Origin: Rhodoluna sp.
Lineage (GTDB): Bacteria > Actinomycetota > Actinomycetes > Actinomycetales > Microbacteriaceae
Assembly (NCBI GenBank): GCA_016462375.1
Contig: JAEMTJ010000003.1
Location: 1 to 7,950 of the forward strand
Direction of reading: 5' to 3'
DNA: 7,950 nt
Below, piece by piece: positions 1 to 6,537 of this stretch. The notes under the pieces are model-generated. The model made no database searches. It was not told where the DNA came from and saw nothing but the letters and a program-made list of their open reading frames with translations. Within the stretch, counting starts at the first letter, position 1, and each line of letters begins with the position of its first letter. The translations under genes and the position numbers were made by a program.

Positions 1-794
1 GCAGAGATCTTGTCATTAAGTTCAGTGAAAAGTAGTTGTGCCGATACAACTGCCTTGCGAGCTGACTTTGGGATTAGTTTGATTGACTGCGCGGAAACAG
101 CGAGGTCATTGTTGATGTCTTGCACAAGTGCACCTTTGGTTTCTTCAGTGAAGTTATTTACGTTTACCAGCGGGAAGTAACTTCTACCAAGTTGTTCAAA
201 ATCGGAAGCTAGATCTCTTAGGAAATTTACTTTCTGAAAAGCTGCACCCAGTGCCTGCGCACCTTTACGGAGTGTTTCTCTTTGTTCAAGGGTTAACTCT
301 TTATTGTGAATGAAAGTTTGCAAACACATCAGGCCAATAACTTCTGCTGATCCATAAACATAGGTTGAGAAAGACTTGTGGTCGTAACGGGTCTTATTCA
401 GATCCATGCGCATTGAGTGATAGAAAGCTTCAAGGTGCTTTCTGTCTAAATCAGTTTCTCTAGCTGTAACTGCGAAAGCATGAACAATAAGATTCGTGCT
501 AAAACCTAGTTGCATTGCTTTATAAGTTTCTTGCTCTAGTTTGTCTAGTTGAGCAGATGCTTCCAATCGGTTATCACCGAGAGCACCGGCTGCTGCACCG
601 TCGACAATTTCGTCTGCAACACGAACAAGGCCATAAATATTTTGAACTTGAGTTTGAATTGGTTGCTTGAGTAGCTTGGTAGCCCAGCCAAAAGAAGTTG
701 AATAAGAAGCGATGACCTCACGGCTGGCGCGAATGGCAGCCTGGGTATAGCGAGCAAGGCTCTGCTGGTCTAGTTCTTCCTGAGGTTTTGGCAC
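1..794 (-). CDS. crtB: Phytoene synthase (squalene/phytoene synthase family), 3' end cut by window edge
   Basis: Probable phytoene synthase, which joins two geranylgeranyl diphosphates head to head to give phytoene, the first committed step of carotenoid synthesis. I translated 264 codons from the minus strand with no stop; some 30-50 C-terminal residues probably lie beyond the left edge. Both Mg-diphosphate-binding motifs of the trans-isoprenyl head-to-head synthases are visible: DEIVD at residues 61-65 (in VRVADEIVDG) and DLASD at 194-198 (in NFLRDLASDFEQLGRSYFP). The substrate-entry segment YSTSFGWATKLL is at 31-42, and YVYGSAEVIGLM at 145-156 resembles actinobacterial CrtB. The GTG at 794-792 is the only reasonable start, because an in-frame TAA lies two codons upstream and the family N-terminus follows directly. 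There is no Shine-Dalgarno sequence. It is divergent from ilvD. Other carotenoid genes may follow off the left edge. A squalene or diapophytoene synthase is the main alternative. Confidence 0.9.
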   Translation of the reverse strand, partial: MPKPQEELDQQSLARYTQAAIRASREVIASYSTSFGWATKLLKQPIQTQVQNIYGLVRVADEIVDGAAAGALGDNRLEASAQLDKLEQETYKAMQLGFSTNLIVHAFAVTARETDLDRKHLEAFYHSMRMDLNKTRYDHKSFSTYVYGSAEVIGLMCLQTFIHNKELTLEQRETLRKGAQALGAAFQKVNFLRDLASDFEQLGRSYFPLVNVNNFTEETKGALVQDINNDLAVSAQSIKLIPKSARKAVVSAQLLFTELNDKIS

Positions 795-796
795 CT

Positions 797-808
797 GTTA
801 AGGCTAAC
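797..808. repeat. Short inverted repeat over the crtB -10 region
   Basis: GTTA-AGGC-TAAC is a dyad with 4-bp arms and a 4-nt centre that covers the predicted -10 hexamer and start-proximal bases of the phytoene synthase gene. Its location would suit a repressor site, but the arms are short enough to arise by chance. Confidence 0.2.
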
Positions 809-831
809 TGACGTTTGGCGGGCACTGTTTA
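801..831 (-). promoter_or_regulatory. Predicted leaderless promoter of the phytoene synthase gene
   Basis: On the minus strand, TAGCCT (806-801) fits the actinobacterial -10 pattern TANNNT and is followed by exactly 6 nt (TAACAG) and the GTG start codon, so transcription would be expected to begin at or within a base or so of the start codon. A weak -35 candidate, TAAACA (831-826), lies 19 nt upstream of the -10. No purine-rich ribosome binding site is present. The promoter assignment is inferred from spacing and is not proven. Confidence 0.5.
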
Positions 832-861
832 TAACGAACTGATTTCGCCTAAACTTATCTA
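826..861 (+). promoter_or_regulatory. Predicted leaderless promoter of the ilvDBNC operon
   Basis: TAAACT at 850-855 matches TANNNT and is followed by 6 nt (TATCTA) and the ilvD ATG at 862. The first TAA of this hexamer is also an in-frame stop, so the coding region cannot extend upstream. The -35 zone near 826-831 (TGTTTA, 18-nt spacer) is poor and is the same hexamer proposed for the opposite crtB promoter. No Shine-Dalgarno sequence, leader peptide or attenuator hairpin fits in the 67-bp gap. Confidence 0.55.
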
Positions 862-2553
862 ATGGCCAAAGATATGAAACCCCGCAGTCGGGTAGTTACC
901 GACGGTATTGAGCGTGCAGCTGCTAGAGGCATGCTTCGGGCTGTTGGCATGGGGGATGAGGACTGGGAAAAGCCTCAAATTGGTGTTGCTTCTTCTTGGA
1001 ATGAAGTTACCCCCTGCAATCTTTCTCTCGATCGTCTTGCCGATGCTGCTAAAGAGGGGGTTCACGCCGCTAAGGGTTACCCGCTTGAATTTGGCACTAT
1101 TTCTGTCTCTGACGGCATTTCCATGGGACATGAGGGAATGCATTTCTCGCTAGTTTCTCGTGAAGTTATCGCTGACTCGGTTGAGACAGTTATGCAGGCA
1201 GAAAGACTTGATGGTTCAGTGCTTTTGGCTGGTTGTGACAAGTCACTGCCAGGCATGTTGATGGCAGCAGCTCGTTTAGATCTAGCCTCTGTATTCCTAT
1301 ATGCAGGAACCATCGCTCCAGGTTGGGTCAAGCTCACTGATGGCACTGAAAAAGAAGTAACAATAATTGACGCCTTTGAGGCTGTTGGTGCTTGCAAGGC
1401 TGGAACCATGAGTCTTGAAGATCTTGATCGTATTGAAAGAGCAATCTGTCCAGGTGAAGGTGCCTGCGGTGGAATGTATACGGCTAACACAATGGCTTGT
1501 GCTGCAGAAGCTATGGGTATGAGCTTGCCTGGTTCTGCCTCGCCTCCTTCTGCTGATCGCAGAAGAGATACTTGGGCTCACCGCTCGGGTGAGGCAGTTG
1601 TTAACCTAATTGCGCAGGGCATTACTGCTAGAGACATCATTACTAAGAAAGCTTTGGAGAACGCAATTGCTGTGACCATGGCTTTTGGTGGTTCAACTAA
1701 CGCAGTTCTGCACTTCCTAGCTATTGCTAAAGAGGCTGAAGTTGATCTAACTCTTGATGATTTCAACAGAATTGCAGACAAGGTTCCACACCTGGGCGAC
1801 CTAAAGCCTTTCGGTAGATACGTTATGACCGATGTTGACCGTGTTGGCGGAGTGCCGGTTGTTATGAAGGCACTTCTAGATGCTGGTCTTATCCACGGAG
1901 ATGCGCTAACGGTTACCGGCAAGACTGTTGCTGAAAACCTAGCTGGCATCAACCCACCAGACCCTGATGGCAAGATCATCAGAGCTTTGACTAACCCGAT
2001 TCACAAGACCGGCGGTATTTCAATCCTGAAGGGTTCAATGGCCCCGGATGGCGCGGTTGTGAAGACAGCTGGTTTTGACCTGGAAGATTTCACCGGCCCT
2101 GCTCGAGTCTTTGAAAGAGAAGCTGCCGCCATGGAGGCTTTGACCGAAGGCAAGATCTCCAAGGGCGATGTCGTGGTTATCCGCTACGAAGGCCCTAAGG
2201 GTGGTCCTGGTATGCGTGAGATGCTGGCTATCACCAGCGCTATTAAAGGTGCAGGTTTAGGCAAGGATGTATTACTCTTGACTGACGGACGATTCTCAGG
2301 CGGCACAACTGGACTGTGTATCGGACACATTGCACCAGAGGCGACCGATGGCGGTCCAATTGCTCTGGTCCGCGATTCAGACTTGATTCGAGTCAACATC
2401 GCAGCTCGCACGCTCGAACTACTAGTTGAGCCAGAAGAGTTGGCAGCCCGTAAAGCAGAATGGGTGCCACTACCACCTAGATATACCCGTGGAGTCTTGG
2501 CTAAGTATTCGAAGCTTGTGCATTCAGCAGCTGAAGGTGCCTACACCGGCTAA
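862..2553 (+). CDS. ilvD: Dihydroxy-acid dehydratase
   Basis: Cytoplasmic iron-sulfur dehydratase that converts 2,3-dihydroxy-isovalerate and 2,3-dihydroxy-3-methylvalerate to the corresponding 2-keto acids, the third common step of valine and isoleucine synthesis. The 563-residue length is normal for the IlvD/Edd family. The three cysteines expected to hold a 2Fe-2S cluster are C52 (TPCN), C125 (AGCDKSLPG, family signature 1) and C202 (GEGACGGMYTANTM). K127 in CDK is the position carbamylated in related enzymes. Signature 2 is DGRFSGGTTG at 475-484, with catalytic Ser479. The acidic metal-ligand segment SVSDGISMGHEGMHF is at 81-95. The ATG at 862 is fixed by an in-frame TAA at 850-852, and the N-terminus KPRSRVVTDGIERAAARGMLRA is typical of the family. 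First gene of the operon, with 26 nt before ilvB. I see no missing residues. Confidence 0.98.
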   Translation: MAKDMKPRSRVVTDGIERAAARGMLRAVGMGDEDWEKPQIGVASSWNEVTPCNLSLDRLADAAKEGVHAAKGYPLEFGTISVSDGISMGHEGMHFSLVSREVIADSVETVMQAERLDGSVLLAGCDKSLPGMLMAAARLDLASVFLYAGTIAPGWVKLTDGTEKEVTIIDAFEAVGACKAGTMSLEDLDRIERAICPGEGACGGMYTANTMACAAEAMGMSLPGSASPPSADRRRDTWAHRSGEAVVNLIAQGITARDIITKKALENAIAVTMAFGGSTNAVLHFLAIAKEAEVDLTLDDFNRIADKVPHLGDLKPFGRYVMTDVDRVGGVPVVMKALLDAGLIHGDALTVTGKTVAENLAGINPPDPDGKIIRALTNPIHKTGGISILKGSMAPDGAVVKTAGFDLEDFTGPARVFEREAAAMEALTEGKISKGDVVVIRYEGPKGGPGMREMLAITSAIKGAGLGKDVLLLTDGRFSGGTTGLCIGHIAPEATDGGPIALVRDSDLIRVNIAARTLELLVEPEELAARKAEWVPLPPRYTRGVLAKYSKLVHSAAEGAYTG

Positions 2554-2568
2554 CACAGGTTTTAACCT

Positions 2569-2573
2569 AAGGA
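2569..2573 (+). promoter_or_regulatory. Ribosome binding site of ilvB
   Basis: AAGGA ends 6 nt before the ilvB ATG at 2580. It lies in the 26-nt ilvD-ilvB gap, which contains no terminator-like hairpin, so the two genes are likely co-transcribed. Confidence 0.7.
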
Positions 2574-2579
2574 TGATTT

Positions 2580-4340
2580 ATGGCTAACGAAGTTCTAACT
2601 GGAGCGCAAGCGATAGTTCGATCTCTAGAACTACTCGGGGTTACCGATATCTTCGGTCTGCCCGGTGGTGCGATTCTCCCTACCTATGATCCACTTATGG
2701 ATTCCACCAAGATTAGACACATCCTTGTTCGTCATGAACAGGGTGCAGGTCACGCTGCTGAAGGTTATGCATCTTCCTCAGGCAAGCTCGGTGTTTGTAT
2801 TGCCACCTCAGGGCCTGGAGCTACCAACCTTGTAACAGCTATTGCAGATGCACACATGGACTCTGTTCCGCTGCTTGCTATTACCGGTCAGGTGAACTCA
2901 GCTTCTATTGGCACCGATGCATTCCAGGAAGCTGACATTGTCGGTATCACCATGCCAATAACTAAACACTCATTCTTAGTTACCAAGGCAGAAGATATTC
3001 CAGCAACTATTGCAGCCGCTGTTTTGATTGCAACAACAGGAAGACCAGGACCAGTACTTGTTGACATCGCTAAAGATGCTCAAATCAACAAAGCGGAATT
3101 TATCTGGCCACCAAAAGTAGACCTACCTGGCTACAAGCCGGTTACCAAGCCACACGGTAAGCAGATTCAAGCTGCTGCGCAACTAATCAAAGAAGCTAAG
3201 CGACCGGTGCTATACATCGGTGGCGGAATCATTCGCTCAAGAGCAAACCTAGAACTTCTAGAACTAGCAAAGATTATCGGCGCACCAGTTGTGACAACAC
3301 TTATGGCAAGAGGCGCATTCCCAGATTCAGATCCTCAGAATCTTGGTATGCCAGGCATGCACGGAACTGTTCCAGCCGTTACTGCTCTCCAGAGAAGCGA
3401 TTTGCTGATTACCCTCGGTGCTCGATTTGATGACCGTGTTACCGGTCAGGTTAAGACTTTTGCGGTTGGAGCAAAAGTGATTCACGTAGATATTGACCCT
3501 GCTGAAATTGGGAAAATTCGTTTTGCTGATGTCCCAATCGTTGGTGACCTCAAAGAAGTTCTAACTGAACTCAACGCAGAGCTTTCAAATGATCTCAAAG
3601 GAACCAAGCCGGATATTGCAGAGTGGTGGAGTTTCCTAAATGACCTAAGAACTCGTTACCCACTTGGTTATACCGAGCCTGAAGATGGCAAGTTGTCTCC
3701 ACAGTTTGTTATCTCTCGTATCGGTGAATTATCAGGACCAGAGGCAGTCTTTGCTGCTGGCGTTGGTCAACACCAGATGTGGTCAGCACAGTTCATCAAA
3801 TACGAACGACCGAACTCTTGGTTGAACTCTGGTGGAGCTGGCACCATGGGTTATGCAGTTCCTGCAGCCATGGGTGCAAAGGTTGCTCAACCAGAGCGTT
3901 TGGTTTGGGCTATCGATGGCGATGGTTGTTTCCAGATGACTAACCAGGAACTTGCCACCTGCACATTGAACAACATTCCAATCAAGGTTGCCATCATCAA
4001 CAACTCTTCTTTGGGAATGGTAAGACAGTGGCAGACCCTGTTCTATAACTCTCGTTACTCAAACACTGATTTAAACACTGGAACCGATACGGTTATGGTT
4101 CCTGATTTTGTGAAATTAGCAGAGGCATATGGATGTCTTGGTATTCGAGTTGAAAAGGTTGAAGAAGTCGACGCTGCTATCAAGCTGGCCATGGAAACTA
4201 ACGACCGCCCAGTAGTGATTGACTTCATTGTTGGTCGCGATGCCATGGTTTGGCCGATGGTGCCAGCAGGTCTATCTAATGACGCAGTTCAGTTCGCTAG
4301 AGATGAAAGACCAGTTTGGGAAGAAGGGGAGGAAGAGTAA
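2580..4340 (+). CDS. ilvB: Acetolactate synthase (acetohydroxyacid synthase), large catalytic subunit
   Basis: ThDP- and FAD-dependent catalytic subunit that condenses pyruvate with a second pyruvate or with 2-oxobutyrate to form acetolactate or acetohydroxybutyrate. The protein has 586 residues, close to the usual size. Three domains are visible: an N-terminal PYR domain (about 5-170) with catalytic Glu53 in RHEQGAGHAAEGYA; a central FAD-type domain (about 195-330) with GARFDDRVTG at 280-289; and a C-terminal ThDP domain (about 385-560) with GDG at 447-449 and the closing NN at 474-475. Q104 in ITGQV, Trp484 in MVRQW and the GTDAFQE segment are kept. N106 and A563 occupy positions that are Pro197 and Ser653 in the Arabidopsis enzyme. 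The C-terminus is acidic (EEGEEE). Its stop codon overlaps the start of ilvN (TAATG), fitting coupled synthesis of the two subunits. Confidence 0.98.
   Translation: MANEVLTGAQAIVRSLELLGVTDIFGLPGGAILPTYDPLMDSTKIRHILVRHEQGAGHAAEGYASSSGKLGVCIATSGPGATNLVTAIADAHMDSVPLLAITGQVNSASIGTDAFQEADIVGITMPITKHSFLVTKAEDIPATIAAAVLIATTGRPGPVLVDIAKDAQINKAEFIWPPKVDLPGYKPVTKPHGKQIQAAAQLIKEAKRPVLYIGGGIIRSRANLELLELAKIIGAPVVTTLMARGAFPDSDPQNLGMPGMHGTVPAVTALQRSDLLITLGARFDDRVTGQVKTFAVGAKVIHVDIDPAEIGKIRFADVPIVGDLKEVLTELNAELSNDLKGTKPDIAEWWSFLNDLRTRYPLGYTEPEDGKLSPQFVISRIGELSGPEAVFAAGVGQHQMWSAQFIKYERPNSWLNSGGAGTMGYAVPAAMGAKVAQPERLVWAIDGDGCFQMTNQELATCTLNNIPIKVAIINNSSLGMVRQWQTLFYNSRYSNTDLNTGTDTVMVPDFVKLAEAYGCLGIRVEKVEEVDAAIKLAMETNDRPVVIDFIVGRDAMVWPMVPAGLSNDAVQFARDERPVWEEGEEE
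4327..4332 (+). promoter_or_regulatory. Ribosome binding site of ilvN, inside the end of ilvB
   Basis: GGGAGG lies in the last codons of ilvB, 7 nt before the ATG at 4340. It decides the ilvN start: an in-frame TTG at 4316 would add eight residues (with GRRGGRV) that are just the Shine-Dalgarno region read as codons. Confidence 0.85.
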
Positions 4341-4849
4341 TGTCACAGCATGTGCTATCCCTACTTGTTGAAGACCGTCCAGGTCTTTTGACCCGCGTAG
4401 CAGGTTTGTTTGCTCGTCGTGGCTTCAACATTGAGTCTCTTGCGGTGGGAACTACCGAAGTTGAAGGACTATCTCGAATTACAGTTGTAGTCAGCGTTGA
4501 GGGTCTTCCGCTGGAGCAGGTAACCAAGCAGCTAAACAAACTGATTAACGTAATCAAGGTGGTTGAACTCGAGCCGGAGACCACCGTTGAGCGTGATCAC
4601 ATGTTGATTAAAGTAAGAACAGATGCCGCTACTCGTTCACAGGTTCTAGAAGCGGTAACCTTATTCCGTGCCCGCGTCATCGACGTCGCGAGCGATGCAC
4701 TAATCATTGAGGTAACTGGCGAAACCGCCAAGTGTCAAGCCTTCATCAAAGTTCTCGAACCGTTCGGCATCAAAGAATTGGTGCAGTCGGGTGTTTTGGC
4801 TATTGGACGAGGTTCCAAGTCAATCACCGAGAAGATTCTTAAGCAGTAA
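4340..4849 (+). CDS. ilvN: Acetolactate synthase, small regulatory subunit
   Basis: Regulatory partner of IlvB that raises its activity and makes it sensitive to valine. From the ATG at 4340 it has 169 residues, the normal size, with the usual beginning MSQHVLSLLVEDRPGLLTRV. The N-terminal ACT domain spans about 4-78, and the C-terminal acetolactate synthase small-subunit domain about 84-158. Gly15 and Asn30 (in RRGFNIESL) align with Gly14 and Asn29 of E. coli IlvH, where substitutions relieve valine inhibition, so this subunit is likely valine-responsive; that is inferred from alignment only. The start overlaps the ilvB stop by one base and has a strong Shine-Dalgarno sequence inside ilvB. 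The reading frame stays open upstream to a TTG at 4316, but that longer form is unlikely. It ends in a double stop (TAATAA). Confidence 0.97.
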   Translation: MSQHVLSLLVEDRPGLLTRVAGLFARRGFNIESLAVGTTEVEGLSRITVVVSVEGLPLEQVTKQLNKLINVIKVVELEPETTVERDHMLIKVRTDAATRSQVLEAVTLFRARVIDVASDALIIEVTGETAKCQAFIKVLEPFGIKELVQSGVLAIGRGSKSITEKILKQ

Positions 4850-4861
4850 TAAACATCAAAC

Positions 4862-4869
4862 AAGGAGAT
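4862..4869 (+). promoter_or_regulatory. Ribosome binding site of ilvC
   Basis: AAGGAGAT, close to the full anti-Shine-Dalgarno complement, lies 7 nt before the GTG start at 4877. It is among the strongest ribosome binding sites in the window and supports the non-ATG start. The 27-nt ilvN-ilvC gap holds no hairpin. Confidence 0.85.
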
Positions 4870-4876
4870 AAAACAA

Positions 4877-5902
4877 GTGGCTGAAATTTTTTATGACCAG
4901 GATGCCGACCTAAGCATTATTCAGAATAAGAAGGTAGCCGTAATTGGTTACGGCTCACAGGGACATGCACACTCACTGAACCTAAAGGATTCAGGTGTGG
5001 ATGTTGTTGTTGGTCTGAAAGAAGGCTCAAAGAGCAAGGCTAAAGCTGAAGAAGCAGGACTAAAGGTTCTCTCTGTTGCTGATGCTGCCGCTTGGGCTGA
5101 TGTAATCATGATCTTGGCGCCAGATCCTCGTCAGCGTGACATCTATGCAAACGAGATTGCACCAAACCTAACTGCTGGTAAGGCACTTGTCTTCGGTCAC
5201 GGTTTCTCAATCCGTTACGGCTTCATCAAGCCACCAGCTGATGTTGATGTTTTTCTAGTAGCACCTAAGGGCCCAGGTCACATCGTTCGTCGTGAATACA
5301 AAGACGGTCGTGGAGTTCCTAACCTAGTTGCCGTTGAGCAGGATTACTCAGGTCACGCATTTGATCTTGCACTTTCATATTCAAAAGCAATTGGTGGAAC
5401 CAGAGCTGGAACTATCAAGACCACTTTCACCGAAGAGACTGAGACCGACCTATTCGGTGAGCAGGCAGTTCTCTGTGGTGGCGCATCACAGTTGGTTCAG
5501 TATGGCTTCGAAACTCTTATTGAAGCCGGTTACCAGCCTGAGGTTGCATACTTCGAAGTTCTGCACGAACTGAAGCTAATCGTTGACTTGATGTATGAAG
5601 GTGGTATCGCTAAGCAGCGTTGGTCAGTTTCTGACACAGCTGAATATGGTGATTACATCTCAGGACCTAGAGTTATTGGCCCAGAGGTTAAAGAGCGTAT
5701 GCGCGATGTTCTAACCGACATCCAGGATGGCACTTTTGCTAACCGTTTCGTAGCAGACCAGGATGCAGGAGCTCCAGAGTTCCTAGCCCTTAGAGCTAAG
5801 GGTGAAACACACCCAATCGAAGCTGTTGGCCGAGGCCTACGTAAGCTCTTCTCTTGGATCAAGAACTCAGATGAGTATGAAGAGGGCAAGGCTGCGCGCT
5901 AA
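4877..5902 (+). CDS. ilvC: Ketol-acid reductoisomerase (class I, NADPH type)
   Basis: Mg-dependent enzyme that rearranges acetolactate or acetohydroxybutyrate by alkyl migration and reduces the product to the dihydroxy acid used by IlvD. The 341 residues match the short class I form. The Rossmann domain has VAVIGYGSQGHAHSLNL at 20-36. The loop after the second strand (GLKEGSKSKAKA) has Lys and Ser residues suited to binding the NADPH 2'-phosphate. His108 (GHGF) and Lys131 (APKGPGH) are the expected active-site residues. The C-terminal knotted domain carries the metal ligands D191 and E195 (DLFGEQ) and E227 and E231 (FEVLHE). The GTG start has a strong Shine-Dalgarno sequence and gives the standard N-terminus AEIFYDQDADL. 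Last gene of the operon, followed by a hairpin terminator. Confidence 0.98.
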   Translation: MAEIFYDQDADLSIIQNKKVAVIGYGSQGHAHSLNLKDSGVDVVVGLKEGSKSKAKAEEAGLKVLSVADAAAWADVIMILAPDPRQRDIYANEIAPNLTAGKALVFGHGFSIRYGFIKPPADVDVFLVAPKGPGHIVRREYKDGRGVPNLVAVEQDYSGHAFDLALSYSKAIGGTRAGTIKTTFTEETETDLFGEQAVLCGGASQLVQYGFETLIEAGYQPEVAYFEVLHELKLIVDLMYEGGIAKQRWSVSDTAEYGDYISGPRVIGPEVKERMRDVLTDIQDGTFANRFVADQDAGAPEFLALRAKGETHPIEAVGRGLRKLFSWIKNSDEYEEGKAAR

Positions 5903-5911
5903 AGAATTACA

Positions 5912-5941
5912 AATAACCCCACCTGAAAAGGCGGGGTTATT
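5912..5941. terminator. Probable bidirectional intrinsic terminator between convergent genes
   Basis: AATAACCCC (5912-5920) pairs perfectly with GGGGTTATT (5933-5941). Inside, CC (5922-5923) can pair with GG (5930-5931) past an A-C mismatch, leaving a TGAAAA loop. The hairpin begins 9 nt after the ilvC stop and, on the other strand, 3 nt after the stop of the RibD_C gene. Neither side has a long U tract (plus side GCTTT, minus side TGTAATTCTTT), so efficiency is uncertain, but the position between convergent stops suits termination both ways. Confidence 0.8.
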
Positions 5942-5944
5942 GCT

Positions 5945-6481
5945 TTAAAGAGTTCTTTGATAAATCTCTTCAATAATTCCTGAAGCATATTCCCGCTCAT
6001 CGACAAGAGTGAAGTTGTTATAAGAAGTGTCATCTTTGAAGGCTTTAATTCCTGAACCTAGCTGTTCAGGGCAGACAAATAGTCTCATGCTGTCGATAAG
6101 GTTTGCATCCAACAACTGGTTAGCAACATCAGCGCCACCCATGATGAATACTGTCCCAGGGTGCTTTAGTTTTATTAGGTCAATGACCTTGGCTATGTTC
6201 CCACCGGTGAAGAAGATGTTCTCATCGAGGACATCTTTATAGAACTCAGGGATGTGGGTTAGCACGTAGGTGGGCAGTGGTCTTGGACCCCGGACTCCGC
6301 TTTCTATCTCGAAATCAAAGGTGGCTCTACCCATCAGAATGGCTGAAGATCGGCTGACTAGTTCGAAGTATCCATAGTCATCTCCTGAGGCAAGATATTT
6401 CTCAGCCCAGGACATATCCCCTTCGGGACCAGCTAGATAGCCGTCATTGCTGATGGCGGCATAGAAGACCAGTTCGTTCAC
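5945..6481 (-). CDS. RibD C-terminal-domain / dihydrofolate reductase-like protein
   Basis: A 178-residue cytoplasmic protein of the RibD_C/DHFR-like reductase fold, similar to the YyaP/YwjB type; the substrate is unknown. Visible signs are the N-terminal strand and loop LVFYAAISNDGYLAGPEGDMSW (4-25), ILMGRATFDFE (48-58) and the nucleotide-binding segment FIMGGADVANQLLDANLID (112-130), followed by PEQLGSGIKAF (138-148). These fit an NADPH-dependent reductase, but the fold alone does not tell the reaction. It is a stand-alone domain with no deaminase part, so it is not a full RibD, and it lacks the usual housekeeping FolA motifs. The start is the GTG at 6481-6479, with an in-frame TAA two codons upstream and no Shine-Dalgarno sequence. 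It converges on ilvC and diverges from serA, so it is probably transcribed alone. Confidence 0.85.
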   Translation of the reverse strand: MNELVFYAAISNDGYLAGPEGDMSWAEKYLASGDDYGYFELVSRSSAILMGRATFDFEIESGVRGPRPLPTYVLTHIPEFYKDVLDENIFFTGGNIAKVIDLIKLKHPGTVFIMGGADVANQLLDANLIDSMRLFVCPEQLGSGIKAFKDDTSYNNFTLVDEREYASGIIEEIYQRTL

Positions 6482-6487
6482 CGCTTA

Positions 6488-6518
6488 AGACTAAGACAGG
6501 CTTAGGTAAGATTGTCTT
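6488..6518 (-). promoter_or_regulatory. Predicted leaderless promoter of the RibD_C gene
   Basis: On the minus strand, TAGTCT (6493-6488) fits TANNNT and sits exactly 6 nt (TAAGCG) before the GTG start. A weak -35 candidate AAGACA (6518-6513) lies 19 nt upstream. The stretch TAGTCTTAAGCGGTG shares 12 of 15 positions with the corresponding TAGCCTTAACAGGTG of the phytoene synthase gene. This is inferred from spacing and similarity. Confidence 0.5.
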
Positions 6519-6520
6519 AC
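6506..6520. promoter_or_regulatory. Perfect 6-3-6 dyad, candidate operator between the RibD_C gene and serA
   Basis: GTAAGA-TTG-TCTTAC is a perfect inverted repeat with 6-bp arms in the 93-bp divergent gap. It overlaps the proposed -35 of the RibD_C gene and lies upstream of serA, so a bound protein could affect both genes. The left side, TTAGGTAAG (6502-6510), equals half of the usual DtxR/IdeR iron box, but the right half does not match. The regulator is not identified. Confidence 0.4.
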
Positions 6521-6537
6521 GCTTCGCTGGTGCAGCC

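Noticed and set aside
545..757. Minus-strand open frame of 70 codons
   Set aside because: It is another frame of the phytoene synthase gene on the same strand; the crtB frame carries both conserved aspartate motifs.
795..861. T-box, BCAA leader peptide or attenuator ahead of ilvD
   Set aside because: The gap is only 67 bp, has no stem-loop terminator and no short frame rich in Leu, Val or Ile codons; the predicted transcript start is at or next to the ATG.
859..1979. Several minus-strand and alternate-frame open frames inside ilvD
   Set aside because: All overlap the fully conserved IlvD coding frame and lack recognisable domains or ribosome binding sites.
4316..4339. Longer ilvN from an upstream TTG
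   Set aside because: The added residues are a translation of the Shine-Dalgarno region; the ATG at 4340 has the proper spacing and the family N-terminus.
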